Source of the DNA: Desulfofustis sp.
GTDB lineage: Bacteria; Desulfobacterota; Desulfobulbia; Desulfobulbales; Desulfocapsaceae
Assembly (NCBI GenBank): GCA_030145365.1
Contig: JAQYVS010000101.1
Coordinates: forward strand, 1 to 35,010
Length of the DNA stretch: 35,010 nt
Direction of reading: 5' to 3'
The notes below the pieces were generated by a model that was not told the DNA's origin, searched no databases, and worked only from the letters and a program-made list of their open reading frames with translations. How positions within the stretch are numbered: the first letter of the stretch is position 1; each line of letters starts with the position of its first letter. Below, piece after piece: positions 32,125 to 35,010 of this stretch. Position numbers and translations under genes: made by a program.

Positions 32125-33921
32125 TTAACCGAGGGTGAAAAGCGAATCCGATGCCTGCACGGTGTCACCGGCAGAGATATGAATCGCCAGAATCTTGCCG
32201 TCACTTGGAGACTTAACCTCGGACTCCATTTTCATAGCTTCCAGAACCAGAAGCGGCTGATCTTTTTTGACGGAATCACCAACATTAACCATTATCTTGA
32301 CTACGTTACCCGGAGTTGGTGCTTCGATTTCAGTACCGCCGGTTACCGGAGCCTCAGCAGCAGGGGCAGCCGCCTGAACAGGTGTTGCCTGAACAGCTCC
32401 GTTTCCTTCTGCTACGGTGACATCGTAAATTCGGTTATTAACCGTGATAGAGTATGACCTCGGGCCTGCCGAAACGGTTGCAGCTGGGGTAGCCTTGGCA
32501 GCCGGCTTGGCCGGAGCAGTATCTTCATCGGTTTTCTTTCGTACGTTTATCTTGCCGTTACCAAGCAGAAAATCGAGACCTTTCTGTTCGCAGCTGGCGA
32601 TGATAAAGAGGTTTTCGTCATTTACCGTTAAGTTGTTTTCTTCCAGGATCTTCGTTGCTTTGGGAATACCCGGCTCGAGAATGTCCAACGGATTTTCGGT
32701 GAAAACCGGTTTGCCCAGTTGTTCCGATGCCAGCTTTACAATTTCTGGATCGGCCGGGACCGGGGTCCTGCCGAAGTAACCAAGCACCATGTTGCCATAG
32801 GCCGGGTTGATCTTCTTCCATTTCCCTTCAGTGACATTGAGATATGCCTGCTGGAAGTAAAATTGTGATACCGGTGTAACAGAAGAGCCGAAACCACCCA
32901 ATCTGACGACCTCTGACATCTCTTTGATGACTTGTGGGTAGAGATGCAGCGTTCCCGTGTCACGCATCATCATCGTGTTGGCTGTCAGAGCTCCCCCTGG
33001 CATTGGCGACAGGGTAATGGTGGGAGACACCATTTTCGCTTCAGGCGGAAAAAAGTAATCCTTCATTGCATCTTCAAAGCTCTCTTCGGCAGCCAGGACT
33101 TTCTCATAGTCAAGGTCGAGTGTAAAGTCGGTTCCTTTAAGGACATGCATCATTGACAGGATGTCTGGCTGGCAGGTTCCTCCACTGACAGGACTTTTTG
33201 AAAGGTCGATTCCGGTTGTTCCACCCTCGATTGCCGCCAGGTTTTGGGAGATGCCAATTCCTGCTGTATCATGGGTATGGAACCAAAGTATCGTGTCTTC
33301 CGGGACCATCTTCCGGGCACCCTTAAAGGTGTCATACACTTTTCTGGGATTGGCAGTACCGCTGGCATCTTTGAAACAAATTGAGTGAAAAGGAATATTA
33401 GAGTCCAGAATCTGCTGCAGCCGCTCAAGATAAAATTCAGCAGTATGGGCACCGGTACACCCCGGGGGCAGGTCCATAAGGGTAACAACGACTTGATGGT
33501 TGAGGCCGTGATGGGCAATTCGCTCGCCTGAATATTCCAGGTTTCTTACGTCGTTGAGAGCATCGAAGTTACGAATGGTTGTCATGCCGTGTTTCTTAAA
33601 CATCTTGGCATGCAGATCGATCATGTCTCTGGGCTGCTGACTTAAGGCGACGACATTAATACCACGGGCGAGTGTTTGCAGGTCAGCATCGGGCCCAACC
33701 TCAGCCCGGAAACGATCCATCATGTCAAAAGCCGATTCATTGCAGTAGAAAATTTGACTCTGGAAGCGAGCACCACCACCGGCTTCTAGGTGCATGATTC
33801 CGGCATCAATGGTCGCCTGCAGTGCAGGAAGGAAATCGTCGGTTAAGACTCGTGTGCCGAATACTGACTGAAAACCGTCCCGAAAGGACGTATCCATAAA
33901 CTTGATTACTTTTTTACCCAC
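32125..33921 (-). CDS. oadA: Biotin-dependent decarboxylase/carboxyltransferase alpha subunit (OadA/PycB family)
   Basis: 598 aa. An HMGL-like carboxyltransferase barrel (about 5-280) has D-T-S-F-R-D-G-F-Q-S, the probable carboxylated Lys K184 in C-F-K-D-A-S-G, and metal ligands in H-T-H-D-T-A-G. A conserved PYC_OADA region follows, then an Ala/Pro-rich linker and a biotinyl domain with K564 in E-A-M-K-M-E, 35 residues from the end. Compared with typical OadA, several catalytic-loop motifs differ (S-F-R-D-G-F for L-R-D-A/G-H; K-D-A-S-G for K-D-M-A-G), so the substrate could be another keto acid or acyl compound. The start is GTG 33921 with AAGGAG upstream. Gene order oadG-oadA-oadB matches known pumps. 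Confidence 0.92.
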   Translation of the reverse strand: MGKKVIKFMDTSFRDGFQSVFGTRVLTDDFLPALQATIDAGIMHLEAGGGARFQSQIFYCNESAFDMMDRFRAEVGPDADLQTLARGINVVALSQQPRDMIDLHAKMFKKHGMTTIRNFDALNDVRNLEYSGERIAHHGLNHQVVVTLMDLPPGCTGAHTAEFYLERLQQILDSNIPFHSICFKDASGTANPRKVYDTFKGARKMVPEDTILWFHTHDTAGIGISQNLAAIEGGTTGIDLSKSPVSGGTCQPDILSMMHVLKGTDFTLDLDYEKVLAAEESFEDAMKDYFFPPEAKMVSPTITLSPMPGGALTANTMMMRDTGTLHLYPQVIKEMSEVVRLGGFGSSVTPVSQFYFQQAYLNVTEGKWKKINPAYGNMVLGYFGRTPVPADPEIVKLASEQLGKPVFTENPLDILEPGIPKATKILEENNLTVNDENLFIIASCEQKGLDFLLGNGKINVRKKTDEDTAPAKPAAKATPAATVSAGPRSYSITVNNRIYDVTVAEGNGAVQATPVQAAAPAAEAPVTGGTEIEAPTPGNVVKIMVNVGDSVKKDQPLLVLEAMKMESEVKSPSDGKILAIHISAGDTVQASDSLFTLG

Positions 33922-33994
33922 AACACTTCTCCTTGCGTTAGTTTAGGTCAACCCGACAGGATGACTAATAGCGTTTTGTTCCGTTTCTTTGCTT

Positions 33995-34258
33995 TTAAAC
34001 GGCTGCACGCTCCGCTTCAAAAGCGGCGATTGCGGCAGTAATGACAACAATATCGTTATCGTCTCCTTCCGCTGCCAACTTTTCCATTTTCCTCATCTGT
34101 TTCAAGAGCTCTTTTTCATCTTCGATTGCCTTAAGCTCTCGAGCGGTGACGTTCTTGGTCAGCCAAGCGGCAATCTGGATGAGAAGAATCATGAGCATCA
34201 GAAACAGCAATACGGTCGTCATACCGACAACCATTAATTTCAAACCTTCAACAATCAT
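33995..34258 (-). CDS. oadG: Na+-translocating decarboxylase gamma subunit
   Basis: 87 aa. One N-terminal transmembrane helix (about residues 9-34) with M-V-V-G-M-T-T-V-L-L-F-L, then a charged cytoplasmic tail. This is the usual shape of OadG, which tethers OadA to OadB and binds metal at its C-terminus; here the C-terminal His/Pro-rich motif of some OadG proteins is not evident. oadA begins 73 bp downstream. A small inverted repeat (CCGTTT/AAACGG, 33981-34002) straddles its stop codon. Confidence 0.85.
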   Translation of the reverse strand: MIVEGLKLMVVGMTTVLLFLMLMILLIQIAAWLTKNVTARELKAIEDEKELLKQMRKMEKLAAEGDDNDIVVITAAIAAFEAERAAV

Positions 34259-34295
34259 TATAGATCCCTGTCTTTATTAATCAGATCGTTAATTC

Positions 34296-34580
34296 TTACT
34301 CTTCAAAAATTGCGTATTCCGTATCTTCGCCAAGAAGCAAATCTATTTCACTTTGAATGGATCTGCGCTCTTCATTCTCGAACCATTCCTCCCAGTCCGC
34401 AAGTGACCGCCAGGTTGAAATGACCATGCATTCATCGGATCGATCAATCCTTCGTAGCGTTTCGCCATAGATATAACCCGGCTGATTGAGAGTGAGCGCA
34501 CGCATCCTCTTTAAAAGGACTGTGAGTTCGATGATATTTTTATCGACACTTTTTCGTTTGATAAATATTTTTACAGCCAT
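34296..34580 (-). CDS. ABM-fold (antibiotic biosynthesis monooxygenase-like) protein
   Basis: 94 aa dimeric alpha/beta-barrel type. Q-P-G-Y-I-Y-G-E-T-L followed by S-T-W-R-S-L-A-D-W-E-E-W is the typical ABM sequence pattern, in which the W-x-S-x-x-x-W helix lines the active site. These proteins range from heme- or quinone-handling enzymes to proteins of no known activity. ATG 34580 is served by AAGGGAG. oadG starts 37 bp downstream on the same strand, so it is probably the first gene of the oad operon; why is unknown. Confidence 0.82.
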   Translation of the reverse strand: MAVKIFIKRKSVDKNIIELTVLLKRMRALTLNQPGYIYGETLRRIDRSDECMVISTWRSLADWEEWFENEERRSIQSEIDLLLGEDTEYAIFEE

Positions 34581-35010
34581 GTACAACTCCCTTGGTCTTT
34601 TGTTAACCAGTCTTTAAATACGCGTTGCACTCTGTCTCATGAGGCTGGTTTATACCTGAGACGACAACAAGAAATAGCGTGATTAAAACAGATCTACAGG
34701 CAACTTGATTAAGGGCTAGTTTTTTGTCGCATTAGAGTATATGTGAAGAATTTTATTTGTAAAGATAAATTGAGGACCGCTTACTCCGAGTGAAATATAA
34801 AAATTATTAATAAATTAAGGAATAATTCGGACGCGGCGCCTAACATCTGAAATTTATTGTAAAAAGAAAATTCTGGATTGTTGGTCAAGCCAGATATGAT
34901 CATTTCATTTTAGCGATGTTATCATCATTAATGATTAAGGATTCAAGCAAAAATAGCAAGAATAAACAGATGCTCTTTTCCAGATTTTCCCACTGTGTGA
35001 GTTGTTACAG
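34581..35010. other. AT-rich intergenic region upstream of the oad operon
   Basis: No credible coding frame or RNA gene is visible in these 430 bases. It should hold the promoter of the ABM-oadGAB operon, but I could not choose a convincing -35/-10 pair. Notable pieces are an inverted GTCTCA/TGAGAC pair near 34636-34664 and a perfect palindrome ATCATTAATGAT at 34924-34935. It may continue beyond the window. Confidence 0.6.

Noticed and set aside
32040..32204. N-terminal extension of OadB by 55 codons
   Set aside because: It would overlap the oadA stop and the intercistronic hairpin, and a clear signal peptide begins at ATG 32039.
34581..35010. Possible tRNA, small RNA or attachment site in the AT-rich end region
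   Set aside because: I found no cloverleaf, no conserved tRNA arms, no integrase and no direct-repeat pair that would support any of these.

Overview
This 35 kb stretch looks like chromosomal backbone of a Gram-negative, probably anaerobic bacterium. A Desulfobacterota (Desulfobulbales-like) origin is the best guess. The reasons are an LPS/KDO operon with a Pal lipoprotein (outer membrane), a membrane-bound Na+-pumping oxaloacetate decarboxylase set, a YeeE/YedE sulfur-compound transporter, a GatCA amidotransferase, HD-GYP and hybrid two-component signalling, and an IscA/HesB-like protein of a type I associate with sulfate reducers. This is inferred from gene content and remembered family resemblance; no search was run. 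I see no rRNA, tRNA, CRISPR array, insertion sequence, phage gene or integrase.

Layout. (1) 1-1315: YeeE/YedE transporter ending in a strong intrinsic terminator. (2) 1415-7297, plus strand: histone-deacetylase-like hydrolase, response regulator with HD-GYP domain, gatC, gatA, hisC and cmk, closely spaced; a terminator-like hairpin lies between gatC and gatA. (3) 7357-7968, minus strand: pal with its own promoter. (4) 8218-10344: rlmKL, whose second methyltransferase half looks degenerate. (5) 10452-14901, plus strand: hybrid histidine kinase, OleA-like thiolase-fold condensing enzyme, AMMECR1-domain protein, cysteine-cluster protein and hotdog thioesterase, tightly packed behind a good sigma70-like promoter. 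(6) 14825-21741, minus strand: a 1753-residue protein kinase-like/AAA/GAF/histidine kinase, a GT-B glycosyltransferase-like protein and nikR. (7) trmO (plus), then the minus-strand operon pyrG-kdsA-kdsC-lptC. (8) secreted MsrAB fusion (plus), second cysteine-cluster protein (minus), then FabI-like reductase and ferredoxin-nitroreductase (plus). (9) 30130-34580, minus strand: HesB-like protein, then the oadG-oadA-oadB decarboxylase pump preceded by an ABM-domain protein.

How the genes work together. The oad genes should couple decarboxylation of a biotin-bound carboxyl group to Na+ export. The pyrG-kdsA-kdsC-lptC set links CTP supply to CMP-KDO and LPS export. The OleA-like enzyme plus hotdog thioesterase in one operon suggests acyl-thioester condensation and release, near a multidomain signalling protein that is encoded convergently and overlaps the thioesterase gene by 77 bp.

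Most unusual points. OadB carries a signal peptide and a biotinyl-like domain without a biotin lysine. The giant signalling protein has Asn at the protein-kinase catalytic Asp position. The RlmK half of RlmKL lacks its expected motifs. The HesB-like protein has Asn where A-type carriers have Cys. A long perfect hairpin sits between oadA and oadB. I did not find a clearly novel multi-gene defence or mobile system here.
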